64,000 nucleotides of DNA from Heyndrickxia camelliae (GTDB taxonomy: Bacteria > Bacillota > Bacilli > Bacillales > Bacillaceae_C). Below the pieces are notes generated by a model, which saw only the letters and a program-made list of their open reading frames with translations, was not told the origin of the DNA and ran no database searches. Location: positions 470,895 through 534,894 of the forward strand of contig NZ_PIQO01000001.1 of the NCBI RefSeq assembly GCF_002844575.1, read 5' to 3'. A program made the translations under genes and the position numbers. Each line of letters starts with the position of its first letter. Position 1 is the first letter of the stretch. Below, one piece after another: positions 55,690 to 64,000 of this stretch.

Positions 55690-57045
55690 TTGAAAAATAT
55701 TAAAGATTATCAGCATAAAAAAATACTTGTATTAGGGCTAGCGAAAAGCGGGGTCAGTGCAGCTTCCCTTCTACATAAATTAGGTGCTTTTGTTACCGTT
55801 AATGACAAGGAACCGTTAGAAAAAAATCCTGAAGCTCAAGGGTTGCTTCAGGAAGGTATTAAGGTTATTTGCGGAAGCCATCCAATTGAACTTATAGATG
55901 AAGGCTTTGAATTAATTGTAAAAAATCCGGGGATTCCATATAGTAATCCTCTTGTTTCCAGAGCGCTTGAGCGCGGGATTCCTGTGATTACGGAGGTAGA
56001 ATTAGCTTATAAAATTTCAGAGGCAGAGATTGTTGCCATTACAGGTACCAATGGGAAGACAACTACCACAACATTAATTTATGAAATATTAAATGCAGAC
56101 GAAAATAAAGCTCCTTTAATTGCCGGAAATATTGGTACTGTTGCATCTGAAGTTGCCCAAAAAGCTACGGAAAACAATCAGATGGTTGTGGAATTATCTT
56201 CTTTTCAATTAATGGGGATAAAAGAATTCAGACCGCATATTGCCATCATTACAAATATATATGAAGCCCATTTAGACTATCATGGAACAAAAGAAGAATA
56301 TGCTAAGGCCAAAGCCAATATTACTAAAAACCAAACTAAGCATGATTATTTAATCGTAAATGATGATCAAAGTGAACTTATGGATTTAGTGTCCTTTTCA
56401 CAGGCTAGAATCATTCCGTTTTCAACAACCAGATATATTAAGGAAGGATGCAGCTTACATAATGGAGAGATAGTATTTCTTGGTGAAACTATCATCCAAC
56501 AAAGTGAAATTGTGCTTCCTGGTTCACATAACTTAGAAAATATTTTATCTGCAGTTGCTGCGGCTAAGTTAATGGGAGCATCCAATGAAGCTATTCGGAA
56601 AGTATTAACAACCTTTAAAGGTGTTAAGCATCGCACTCAATTTGTCATGGAGATTGAAGGACGGAAATTTTATAATGACTCAAAGGCTACGAATATTTTA
56701 GCTGCCAGAAGTGCATTAAATGCTTTTCATCAGCCTGTCATTTTGCTTGCTGGAGGTCTTGATCGCGGCAACAGCTTTGATGAGCTAGTCCCATATTTAA
56801 AAAATGTAAAAGCACTGATTACCTTCGGACAAACTGCTGGAAAAATAGAAGAAGCAGGTCACGCAGCGGGAATAGAATCTATCATACGTGTCGATAATGT
56901 TGAAAAGGCAGTACCTGTGGCATATCAATTATCCAGTCCGGGTGATGTCGTATTACTATCGCCTGCTTGTGCAAGTTGGGATCAATATAAAAGTTTTGAA
57001 ATTCGGGGTGATATTTTTATTGATGCCGTGCATAAGTTAGTATAA
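55690..57045 (+). CDS. murD: UDP-MurNAc-L-Ala:D-glutamate ligase MurD
   Basis: A 451-residue Mur ligase adding D-glutamate. It has the Rossmann-like N-domain (ILVLGLAKSGVSAASLL), the ATP loop [24 protein letters not shown] and SPACASWDQYKSFEIRGD at the C-terminus. The start is TTG 55690, directly after the mraY stop, with GAGGTG upstream in mraY, so translation is coupled. Confidence 0.96.
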   Translation: MKNIKDYQHKKILVLGLAKSGVSAASLLHKLGAFVTVNDKEPLEKNPEAQGLLQEGIKVICGSHPIELIDEGFELIVKNPGIPYSNPLVSRALERGIPVITEVELAYKISEAEIVAITGTNGKTTTTTLIYEILNADENKAPLIAGNIGTVASEVAQKATENNQMVVELSSFQLMGIKEFRPHIAIITNIYEAHLDYHGTKEEYAKAKANITKNQTKHDYLIVNDDQSELMDLVSFSQARIIPFSTTRYIKEGCSLHNGEIVFLGETIIQQSEIVLPGSHNLENILSAVAAAKLMGASNEAIRKVLTTFKGVKHRTQFVMEIEGRKFYNDSKATNILAARSALNAFHQPVILLAGGLDRGNSFDELVPYLKNVKALITFGQTAGKIEEAGHAAGIESIIRVDNVEKAVPVAYQLSSPGDVVLLSPACASWDQYKSFEIRGDIFIDAVHKLV

Positions 57046-57178
57046 GAGCTTGTACAAAATTAATGAGCTATTATGTACTTACAGCAAGATCAGCACCTTC
57101 AGTGTATAAATGAAGCTCGGTTAATGGTTTCTATTAAACCTAAAAAGCTCTAATATTTCACTGCCCGAGGTGTTAAAG

Positions 57179-58279
57179 TTGCCGTTAAAAAAATCAAATC
57201 CTGATCTTATCCTCATTATTGTGACATTATCGCTTTTAGCAATCGGCTTAATTATGGTATATAGTGCAAGTGCGATTTGGGCCAACTATAAATTTGACGA
57301 TTCCTTTTATTTTGCGAAGAGGCAGCTATTATTTGCCGGTGTCGGTGTTATTGGTATGCTTTTTATCATGAATGTCGATTATTGGACATGGAGAAATTGG
57401 GCGAAGCTTCTTTTAATTGTTTGTTTTGCTTTGTTAGTACTTGTTTTGATTCCAGGAATCGGAATGGAAAGAAATGGTTCTAGGAGTTGGATAGGCGTAG
57501 GGGCATTCTCTATCCAGCCATCGGAATTTATAAAACTTGCCATGATAGCTTTTTTAGCAAAATTTCTTTCTGAAAACCAAAAATATATTACTACCATAAA
57601 AAAAGGTTTGGCACCATCACTTGCACTTGTATTTCTTGCTTTTGGAATGATAATGTTACAGCCTGATCTTGGAACGGGCACGGTAATGTTAGGGACTTGT
57701 ATAATTATGATCTTTATCTCAGGAGCACGGATTGCTCATTTTGTGGTATTAGGATTAATGGGAGTAGCTGGTTTTGTCGCTTTAATCTTATCTGCGCCAT
57801 ATCGAATGGATCGGATTACATCCTTTATGGATCCATGGAAGGACCCATTGGGGACGGGATTTCAAATTATTCAATCCTTATATGCTATAGGACCTGGCGG
57901 ATTATTTGGATTGGGCTTAGGGCAAAGCCGTCAAAAGTTCTTCTATTTACCAGAGCCACAGACAGACTTTATTTTTGCAATATTAGCTGAAGAACTTGGA
58001 TTTATTGGGGGCACCTTAGTATTGTTATTATTTGCTCTATTGCTTTGGAGAGGTATCCGAATTGCGCTCGGTGCTCCTGATCTTTATGGAAGCTTTCTTG
58101 CAGTGGGGATTATTTCGATGATAGCTATACAGGTCATGATTAATATCGGGGTAGTAACAGGGTTAATGCCTGTTACTGGGATTACTCTTCCATTTTTAAG
58201 CTATGGAGGGTCATCCTTAACCTTAATGCTATTTGCTGTAGGCGTACTATTGAATATCAGCAGATATTCTCGAATTTAG
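57179..58279 (+). CDS. spoVE: Stage V sporulation protein SpoVE (SEDS glycosyltransferase)
   Basis: A 366-residue SEDS membrane protein, paralogue of FtsW at 10.8 kb, that polymerises spore cortex peptidoglycan with SpoVD. It has GLIMVYSASA, RNGSRSWIGVGAFSIQPSEF, QPDLGTGTVM, YLPEPQTDFIFAILAEELGF and LPFLSYGGSSL. The start is TTG 57179 with GAGGTG six bases upstream, giving exactly the B. subtilis length I recall; GTG 57170 is part of that ribosome site. Confidence 0.95.
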   Translation: MPLKKSNPDLILIIVTLSLLAIGLIMVYSASAIWANYKFDDSFYFAKRQLLFAGVGVIGMLFIMNVDYWTWRNWAKLLLIVCFALLVLVLIPGIGMERNGSRSWIGVGAFSIQPSEFIKLAMIAFLAKFLSENQKYITTIKKGLAPSLALVFLAFGMIMLQPDLGTGTVMLGTCIIMIFISGARIAHFVVLGLMGVAGFVALILSAPYRMDRITSFMDPWKDPLGTGFQIIQSLYAIGPGGLFGLGLGQSRQKFFYLPEPQTDFIFAILAEELGFIGGTLVLLLFALLLWRGIRIALGAPDLYGSFLAVGIISMIAIQVMINIGVVTGLMPVTGITLPFLSYGGSSLTLMLFAVGVLLNISRYSRI

Positions 58280-58307
58280 AAGCCCTTTAAAGGGTTTCTT
58301 TTTTTTG
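58278..58307 (+). terminator. Terminator after spoVE
   Basis: AGAAGCCC pairs with GGGTTTCT (one G.U) around a short loop and is followed by eight or more T. It separates spoVE from murG. Confidence 0.85.
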
Positions 58308-58588
58308 AATTCTTAAGTATATTGACTCATAGAAACCGAGACATTATTCATGTTCGCTATCGATTATCCATTTATATTGTAAAAATGAATGCTAGACATG
58401 TATGAAACTATAATTCTGTCTTCAAATTTTACTTTTAATACAGTTCTTTATCATTCCTGTAAATATTCTTTTACTGTTACTGTTATCTGGTTTAGAATAT
58501 AGTATGATAGTCTAAGCGGTAAAAATAATCAACATGAAGATACATTACCGCTCTATAGTAAAATTGTCATACAACATGAGGTGGAAAA
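58280..58588. other. Spacer spoVE / murG
   Basis: 309 bp, AT-rich. It contains the spoVE terminator, a TATGAT -10-like box at 58503 without a good -35, and CATACAAC at 58569, which resembles a sigma-E -10. Neither is strong enough for a separate call. No gene is visible. Confidence 0.45.
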
Positions 58589-59686
58589 ATGAAAATCATT
58601 ATTAGTGGCGGTGGAACAGGGGGCCATATATATCCTGCCCTTGCCCTGATTCGAACAATAAAAAAAGAACATCCTGATACAGAATTTTTATATATTGGAA
58701 CGCAAAAAGGCTTAGAATCAACAATCGTACCAAGAGAAAATATTCCATTTAAATCTATACATATAACAGGTTTCAAACGGTCCTTATCATTGGAGAATTT
58801 CAAAACCATTACTCGTTTTTTAAAGGGTGTTCGTGAGTGTAAAAAAGTAATAAAATCTTTTAAGCCAGACGTGGTAATAGGTACTGGAGGATATGTTTGC
58901 GGTCCTGTAGTGTATGCTGCAGCAAAACAAAAGGTACCAACCATTATTCATGAACAAAACAGTGTACCCGGACTGACAAATAAATTTTTAAGCAAATATG
59001 TAAATAAAGTTGCCATATGTTTTGAGGAAGCAGGTGAATTATTTCCAAAACAAAAAGTTGTACTAACAGGTAATCCACGCGCTTCAGAAGTACTGGGTGA
59101 AAATAATCCTGAAATTCTTAAAAAGTACCATTTACAGCCTAATAAATCCACTGTTTTGATAGTTGGAGGAAGCAGAGGTGCAAGGCCGATTAATGAAGCT
59201 GTAATAAGAAATCTTGCCCATTTTTCGCAGAAATCTTATCAAGTTCTGTATGTTACTGGAGACGTTCATTATAATGAAGTGGAAAAGGAAGTTACATTAG
59301 TGGGCAGACCAGACAATATTTCAGTTGTCCCATTTATCCATGACATGCCGGAAGTGCTCAGGGCAGTTGATTTAGTTGTTTCTAGAGCGGGAGCAACGAC
59401 ATTGGCTGAGCTAACGGCATTGGGACTTCCTAGTATACTGATTCCAAGTCCTTATGTAACGAATAATCATCAGGAAAAGAACGCCAGATCCCTTACAAAT
59501 AACGGTGCTGCAACACTTGTATTGGAGAATGAATTATCCGGACCAAAACTTTTGCAATCGATAGATGACATACTGTTGGATTCAGATAATCGAATCAAAA
59601 TGAAAAACGCTGCAAAAAAACTAGGCATTCCAGATGCGTCAAATAGATTATTTAAAGTAATGAATGAGCTTGCAAACAAAAATTAA
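58589..59686 (+). CDS. murG: UDP-GlcNAc:undecaprenyl-PP-MurNAc-pentapeptide GlcNAc transferase MurG
   Basis: A 365-residue GT-B glycosyltransferase that turns lipid I into lipid II at the membrane surface. It has [60 protein letters not shown] and the nucleotide loop [13 protein letters not shown]. The ATG has GAGGTGG upstream. In B. subtilis murB follows; here it does not. Confidence 0.97.
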   Translation: MKIIISGGGTGGHIYPALALIRTIKKEHPDTEFLYIGTQKGLESTIVPRENIPFKSIHITGFKRSLSLENFKTITRFLKGVRECKKVIKSFKPDVVIGTGGYVCGPVVYAAAKQKVPTIIHEQNSVPGLTNKFLSKYVNKVAICFEEAGELFPKQKVVLTGNPRASEVLGENNPEILKKYHLQPNKSTVLIVGGSRGARPINEAVIRNLAHFSQKSYQVLYVTGDVHYNEVEKEVTLVGRPDNISVVPFIHDMPEVLRAVDLVVSRAGATTLAELTALGLPSILIPSPYVTNNHQEKNARSLTNNGAATLVLENELSGPKLLQSIDDILLDSDNRIKMKNAAKKLGIPDASNRLFKVMNELANKN

Positions 59687-59954
59687 GTTTCCTAAAAAAG
59701 GATAAACTTGGATGCAAATTCGCTCTTTCCACTTGTAATATACTATTATAAAATAATGGTAATTATTGAGTGCATGGACATCGACACTCGGACTATGGAA
59801 ATAGCAAGGGGCTTCAAAGAAATCGCATCTTATGCTTTGGGAAGAAGCCCCGCCAGGTACGCTTTTCGATATGTGTGCAGTACCTATAAGTAAAAAACTT
59901 TACATAATAATTCGACAAAGAGATATGCTTTTCAAAGGGAGGGGGGATAGTGTA

Positions 59955-60737
59955 ATGGGACAAGGAAAAGTAGTATCTTTGGAGGATCGCATCCCAAAAT
60001 TAAAGGAACAGAGAAAAAGGAAGACCAATCGCAGGTTAGTTTTACTGATATCTGTATTCTTTTTACTCATTATATGTGTAATCTACTTCCAATCACCCTT
60101 AAGCCATGTTGGAAAAATAAGTGTTAAAGGTAACTTATCCTTAATTAAAAAGGAAATTATCGAGAAAAGTGGTATATCCTCACAAACAAATATATGGAAT
60201 ATGAAAAATGAGGATATTGAAAAAAAGCTATTACAGTTATCTCAAATAAAATCGGTTACCATAAAAAAAAATCTGCCAAATAAAGTTAATATTGAAATTA
60301 AGGAGTATAAGCAAATTGCAACCTTAGCAACTGGGACAAGCTTTTCCCCTGTTCTGGAAAACGGTGTTGTTCTTCGAAATAACAGTATAAAGGCTTTAAA
60401 TGGCCCTATATTAACAAATTTCCAAAAAGGAAAATATCTAAAGCATATGGCTGAGCAACTTCAGCAATTGCCTTCAGAAATTACAAATTCCATTTCTGAA
60501 ATTCATTACGATCCGAATAAAACAGATTCTTATCATATTCTTTTATTTATGAATGATGGTTATGAAGTATCTGCTACCATGAGGACACTCGCTGATAAGA
60601 TGGTTCACTACCCTTCTATTATTAGTCAACTGACTCCTAATGTAAAAGGGATTATTGATCTTGAAGTAGGGTCTTATTTTACACCTTTTAAATCGAAAGG
60701 GGAGCAGAAGGATGAGAACCAAGACAGCGAAGGGTAA
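59955..60737 (+). CDS. divIB: Cell division protein DivIB (FtsQ family)
   Basis: A 260-residue bitopic membrane protein. It has a basic cytoplasmic tail (VSLEDRIPKLKEQRKRKTNRR), one helix (LVLLISVFFLLIICVIYF), a POTRA domain (HVGKISVKGNLSLIKKEII...) and a beta domain. It stabilises the FtsL-DivIC complex at the septum. The start is ATG 59955 with AAAGGGAGGGGGG upstream; an upstream in-frame codon at 59832 would add 41 unrelated residues. It overlaps ylxW by 26 bp. Confidence 0.93.
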   Translation: MGQGKVVSLEDRIPKLKEQRKRKTNRRLVLLISVFFLLIICVIYFQSPLSHVGKISVKGNLSLIKKEIIEKSGISSQTNIWNMKNEDIEKKLLQLSQIKSVTIKKNLPNKVNIEIKEYKQIATLATGTSFSPVLENGVVLRNNSIKALNGPILTNFQKGKYLKHMAEQLQQLPSEITNSISEIHYDPNKTDSYHILLFMNDGYEVSATMRTLADKMVHYPSIISQLTPNVKGIIDLEVGSYFTPFKSKGEQKDENQDSEG

Positions 60738-61422
60738 GAATATCATCCTTACACTTGTCATGCTTGTATTAGGATTCATGCTCGCTTTCTCTTATAATTT
60801 GGCAAATAAGAAGCAACCAGTAAGTACCAAAATATCAGATCCCCAGTTTGCAAGAGAGAATGAATTACGTAATGAATTAATTCAACAGCAAAAAGAAAAT
60901 AGAGCATTACAAGAGGAGCTATTTTCAAAGCAAAATAAAGTGCGTGCGATGGAAAAAGATTTATCGAAAGAGGAGAAATCTTTTTTTCATTTAGCAGAGG
61001 ATGCTGAAAAATATAGAATGTACCTAGGAAAAGTAAAGGTAAAAGGTAAAGGTGTAATTGTAACGCTTCAAGATGGGGAATACGATCCAAATAATGAAAA
61101 TATCCATAACTATCTGGTGCATGATTATCAAGTTTTCAAAGTGATCAATGAACTATATATAGCTGGTGCATCTGCGGTTGCCATTAATGGTCAGAGAATC
61201 AAACATGATTCTTATATTATTTGCAATGGTCCTGTTATTACTGTGGATGGTATTCAATTTCCAGCCCCTTTTAAAATATCAGCAATAGGAGATCCAAATG
61301 TATTGACAGCAGCCTTAACTATTACAGGTGGTATTAAAGATCAGCTTGTGAATGACAATATTTTGTTTTCAATGGAGAGAAACGATAACATAATGATGGA
61401 TCCTATCTTAGGTGAATCTTAG
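60712..61422 (+). CDS. ylxW: DUF881 family protein YlxW
   Basis: A 236-residue protein with one N-terminal helix (IILTLVMLVLGFMLAFSY), a coiled coil (about residues 45-95) and the DUF881 domain (VKGKGVIVTLQDGEYDPN, NELYIAGASAVAINGQRI). Conserved in Bacillaceae before ftsA; function unknown, probably external. It overlaps divIB by 26 bp with GGGGAGCAGAAGG as ribosome site. Confidence 0.9.
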   Translation: MRTKTAKGKNIILTLVMLVLGFMLAFSYNLANKKQPVSTKISDPQFARENELRNELIQQQKENRALQEELFSKQNKVRAMEKDLSKEEKSFFHLAEDAEKYRMYLGKVKVKGKGVIVTLQDGEYDPNNENIHNYLVHDYQVFKVINELYIAGASAVAINGQRIKHDSYIICNGPVITVDGIQFPAPFKISAIGDPNVLTAALTITGGIKDQLVNDNILFSMERNDNIMMDPILGES

Positions 61423-61442
61423 ACAGGTATGGTGAAAAGGCT

Positions 61443-62153
61443 GTGAACCATAAAGTGAAAATTAGTTTTACTGTAATCACGATTATTATTGGTTTTATGT
61501 TGGCGATTCAATTTCAAACCATAAAAACACCAAAGAATAGAGATACACGGGATATATGGGAGCTTAGAGATGCATTAATAAAAGAACAAAAACTCCACTC
61601 GACACTATTAAATGAAATAAGATCGAATGAAGAAAAGCTGGAAAAATATCAAACTAAAATAAAAGACAGCAAAGAAACTGCCTTAAAAGAAACCTTGCAA
61701 GAATTAAAGACTGAAGCAGGCGAAACGGAAGTTACTGGTCCCGGTGTGGTGATTTCCATTGTTCCTGTTACAGAAGCAGAATTAATGGGAGAGAAAGTTT
61801 CCACTGTTTCTCCAGACCTTCTTAAGAAATTAATGAATGAATTAAATATGTATGGTGCTAAGGATATTTCTGTAAATAGCGAAAGAATCATCAATACTAC
61901 TGTCATACGGGATATTAATGGAGTTACAAAAGTAAATGGTCATTCCTTAAACCGATTTCCTGTAGAATTGAAACTTATTACCCAAGATTATCATTCGGCA
62001 GAAAAATTATATAATCAAATGCAATTTTCTTCTACAATTGATGAATTTTTTGTCGATAATCTTAAAGTAAGCCTATCAAAACCAAAGAAAGTCATACATG
62101 TTCCGGCCTACGAAAATTCAATTAAAATTCGTGATTTGCAATTAGCAAAATAG
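61443..62153 (+). CDS. ylxX: DUF881 family protein YlxX
   Basis: A 236-residue paralogue of YlxW with the same layout: helix (FTVITIIIGFMLAIQF), coiled coil (about residues 40-85) and DUF881 domain (VTGPGVVISIVPV, NELNMYGAKDISVNSERI). The identical length and tandem place point to an old duplication. The start is GTG 61443 with a weak GGTGAAAAGG site. Function unknown. Confidence 0.9.
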   Translation: MNHKVKISFTVITIIIGFMLAIQFQTIKTPKNRDTRDIWELRDALIKEQKLHSTLLNEIRSNEEKLEKYQTKIKDSKETALKETLQELKTEAGETEVTGPGVVISIVPVTEAELMGEKVSTVSPDLLKKLMNELNMYGAKDISVNSERIINTTVIRDINGVTKVNGHSLNRFPVELKLITQDYHSAEKLYNQMQFSSTIDEFFVDNLKVSLSKPKKVIHVPAYENSIKIRDLQLAK

Positions 62154-62227
62154 TGTTAGGGTAATTTCTTATTTTGGGTGTGCAGCTCGTTATAGGAGGT
62201 CTTGAATAATAAAAAGGAGTTGTAAAC

Positions 62228-62590
62228 ATGTGGCTGCCAGTTCTTGGGTTAATTATAGGTATTTCCTTAGGATTATTGTCGAATATTCAAATACCTGATG
62301 AATACGCAAACTACCTTTCAATTGCTATTTTAGCTGGATTAGATACTTTATTTGGTGGTATTAGAGCTTTATTACAGAATATATACGATTCTAAAGTATT
62401 TGTTTCAGGATTCTTTTTTAATATAATATTAGCTGCAAGTTTAGCTTTTCTAGGTGTCCATCTTGGTGTAGACTTATATTTGGCTGCAGTTTTTGCCTTT
62501 GGTGTCCGTCTATTTCAAAATATTGCAGTTATTAGAAGAATCATTTTAGCAAAATGGTCTGCGAAAAGTGAAAAAACTAAAAAAAATTAA
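62228..62590 (+). CDS. sbp: Small basic membrane protein Sbp (DUF1290)
   Basis: A 120-residue membrane protein with three to four helices and the DUF1290 pattern LGLIIGISLGLLSNIQIPDEY, LAGLDTLFGGIRALLQ and a basic C-terminus. Sbp is conserved just before ftsA in Bacillaceae; its function is not known. The ribosome site is AAAAGGAG. Confidence 0.92.
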   Translation: MWLPVLGLIIGISLGLLSNIQIPDEYANYLSIAILAGLDTLFGGIRALLQNIYDSKVFVSGFFFNIILAASLAFLGVHLGVDLYLAAVFAFGVRLFQNIAVIRRIILAKWSAKSEKTKKN

Positions 62591-62598
62591 ACAATTTA

Positions 62599-62627
62599 AA
62601 AGGGAAATATTCACTTACGACGAATAT
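62599..62627 (+). promoter_or_regulatory. Probable sigma-H promoter of ftsA (P2-like)
   Basis: AGGGAAA (62601-62607) and GAATAT (62622-62627) fit the sigma-H pattern RnAGGAwWW-N11-RnnGAATww, with one mismatch (G for A at the fourth position of AGGA) and an 11-bp spacer. B. subtilis ftsAZ has a sigma-H promoter for the polar division of sporulation. Confidence 0.6.
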
Positions 62628-62741
62628 TTGTATAGTATATATACTAATAGATGATAAAATAGTAAATATAATAAATAGTTTTTGTGATTTCCTAGATTTG
62701 ATAAAGAGAACTACTTTTTAGGCAAAGGGAGGTGCCAGTGT

Positions 62742-64000
62742 ATGAACAACAATGAAATATATGTAAGTCTAGACATCGGTACGTCCACCGTTAAAGTAAT
62801 AATTGGCGAAATGGTTAATGATTCATTAAATATCATCGGTGTAGGCAATGTAAAGTCTGAAGGAATTCGCAAAGGATCCATTGTCGATATAGATGAAACA
62901 GTTCATTCGATTAAAAAGGCAGTAGAACAAGCAGAGAGAATGATAGGAATGAATATCGACCATGTTATTGTCGGTATTGCTGCCAACCATGTTATGCTGC
63001 AGCCAAGTCATGGTGTAGTAGCGGTTGCTAGTGAAAATCGTGAGATATCTGATGAAGACGTGGCTAGAGTTATGGATGCAGCTCAGGTAATTTCAATCGC
63101 ACCAGAGAGGGAAATCATTAATGTAATTCCAAAACAATTTATAGTAGATGGCTTGGATGAGATAAATGACCCTCGCGGTATGATAGGTGTTCGGTTGGAG
63201 ATGGAGGGTACGATTGTTACAGGCTCAAAGACTAGCTTACATAATACTCTTAGATGTGTAGAACGAGCAGGTTTGAATATTACTGAAATAGTATTGCAGC
63301 CATTGGCAGCAGGAGCAGTTTGCCTGTCAAAGGATGAATTAAATTTAGGAGCTATTTTAGTAGATATCGGCGGAGGTTCTACTACCCTAGCGGTATTTGA
63401 AAATGGAAATATTAGAAGTACTAGTGTCATACCTATTGGCGGCGATCATATTACAAAGGATTTATCGATTGTTTTAAGGACTTCTACAGAAGATGCTGAA
63501 AAGATTAAAGTAAAACATGGGCATGCTTTTCGAAATGATGCATCAGAGGATGAAGTGTTCAGTGTTCCAATAATTGGTAGTGACCAACACCAACAATTTA
63601 ATCAAATGGAAATCGCTGATATCATAGAAGCAAGAATGGAAGAAGTCTTTGATTTTGTATTACAAGAGTTAAAGCGTATGAATATCTATGATCTGCCAGG
63701 AGGTATTGTCTTGACTGGCGGAACAGCAAATATACCAGGTGTATTAGAACTTGCCCAATCGGTCTTTCAAAATCGTGTTCGAATAGCAATTCCGGATTAT
63801 ATTGGGGTTCGTGAACCTCAATATACTACAGCAATAGGATTAATTAAATATGCATATCGAAATGCTAGATTACAGGGTCGAAATGTAAGTGCAGCACCTG
63901 TACAAATGGAACATATAGAAAAGAGACCTGTGAAGAAAACACAGCCAAAACCAAAAACGGAAAAGCAACAAGAAGAGAAAATTTCCGCAAAGATGAAGAA
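62742..64000 (+). CDS. ftsA: Cell division protein FtsA, cut by window end
   Basis: The first 419 residues of an actin-like ATPase that tethers FtsZ to the membrane. It has YVSLDIGTSTVKVIIGEM (phosphate 1), GAILVDIGGGSTTLAVFENG (phosphate 2) and GGIVLTGGTANIPGV (adenosine loop). The SHS2 subdomain lies at about residues 85-165. The C-terminal amphipathic helix lies beyond the window; the visible linker is rich in Lys, Pro and Gln. The ATG follows GGGAGGTG by seven bases. Confidence 0.96.
   Translation, partial: MNNNEIYVSLDIGTSTVKVIIGEMVNDSLNIIGVGNVKSEGIRKGSIVDIDETVHSIKKAVEQAERMIGMNIDHVIVGIAANHVMLQPSHGVVAVASENREISDEDVARVMDAAQVISIAPEREIINVIPKQFIVDGLDEINDPRGMIGVRLEMEGTIVTGSKTSLHNTLRCVERAGLNITEIVLQPLAAGAVCLSKDELNLGAILVDIGGGSTTLAVFENGNIRSTSVIPIGGDHITKDLSIVLRTSTEDAEKIKVKHGHAFRNDASEDEVFSVPIIGSDQHQQFNQMEIADIIEARMEEVFDFVLQELKRMNIYDLPGGIVLTGGTANIPGVLELAQSVFQNRVRIAIPDYIGVREPQYTTAIGLIKYAYRNARLQGRNVSAAPVQMEHIEKRPVKKTQPKPKTEKQQEEKISAKMK

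Noticed and set aside
57046-57178. Sporulation promoter before spoVE
   Set aside because: A sigma-E promoter is expected from B. subtilis, but I found no -35/-10 pair with acceptable match and spacing.
59708-59893. 61-codon plus-strand frame between murG and divIB
   Set aside because: No ribosome site, no recognisable family, low-quality sequence, and it overlaps an upstream extension of the divIB frame. I treat it as chance.

Overview
The window is an AT-rich chromosomal segment from an endospore-forming member of the Bacillaceae (Firmicutes). Gene content and order follow the Bacillus subtilis stretch speA-yktABC-yla-ftsW-pycA-cta-ylb-panE-bshC-mra/dcw almost gene by gene. Sporulation genes (ylaJ, ylbD, ylbJ, gerR, spoVD, spoVE), bacillithiol synthesis (bshC) and caa3 oxidase genes support this. 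I cannot name the species. Differences from B. subtilis (no ylaA-E, no murB after murG, added genes) argue against B. subtilis itself. I see no rRNA, tRNA, CRISPR array, insertion sequence or prophage.

Layout. 1-10.7 kb: the 5' end of an arginine/lysine decarboxylase (speA-like, minus strand), a nitronate monooxygenase-like enzyme, yktA, yktB, ykzI, suhB, ylaF, typA/bipA, ylaH, ylaI, ylaJ, a PIN-PhoH protein, ylaL and ylaN. 10.8-23.8 kb: ftsW, pyruvate carboxylase, and the heme A / cytochrome caa3 block: ctaA divergent from ctaBCDEFG plus a DUF420 (CtaM-like) gene. 23.8-39.4 kb: the ylb region with a yugN-like gene, a CAP-domain protein, a hotdog thioesterase, coat and small conserved proteins, the RNase Y helper ylbF, rsmD, coaD, ylbJ, ylbK, ylbL, tmcAL, ylbN-rpmF, gerR and ylbP. 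Accessory genes are inserted at several points: a lipoprotein between ylbE and ylbF, a DUF7147-like protein plus a large stalk-domain protein between ylbG and rsmD, and a possible 49-aa minus-strand gene. 39.6-42.8 kb: a three-gene acyl-CoA carboxylase cassette behind a likely CcpA (cre) site. 43-46.1 kb: panE, a DUF3397 membrane protein and bshC. 46.1-64 kb: the division and cell wall cluster mraZ-rsmH-ftsL-pbpB-spoVD-murE-[MurF N-domain-like]-mraY-murD-spoVE-murG-divIB-ylxW-ylxX-sbp-ftsA (cut at the window end).

How the genes work together. The dcw cluster supplies the lipid II pathway (murE, mraY, murD, murG), the divisome (ftsL, divIB, pbpB, ftsA, with ftsW 36 kb upstream) and the spore-specific synthase pair SpoVD/SpoVE. 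MraZ probably represses the cluster through three GTGGnn boxes spaced exactly 10 bp just upstream of its own gene, and a sigma-H-like promoter precedes ftsA. The cta block encodes heme O/A synthesis, oxidase subunits and assembly factors.

Most notable: (1) a 150-aa protein resembling only the substrate-binding N-terminal domain of MurF, translationally coupled to murE and placed before mraY; (2) a small minus-strand reading frame at 30.8 kb that ends at its own terminator; (3) a 10-bp stem that hides the ribosome binding site of an orphan lipoprotein gene; (4) an 11-bp inverted-repeat pair framing the ctaB promoter; (5) a 19-bp perfect hairpin that encodes the end of YlbP. Many genes start with TTG, and several start choices below rest on Shine-Dalgarno position plus remembered B. 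subtilis lengths. All family calls come from reading the translated sequence; no database search was run.
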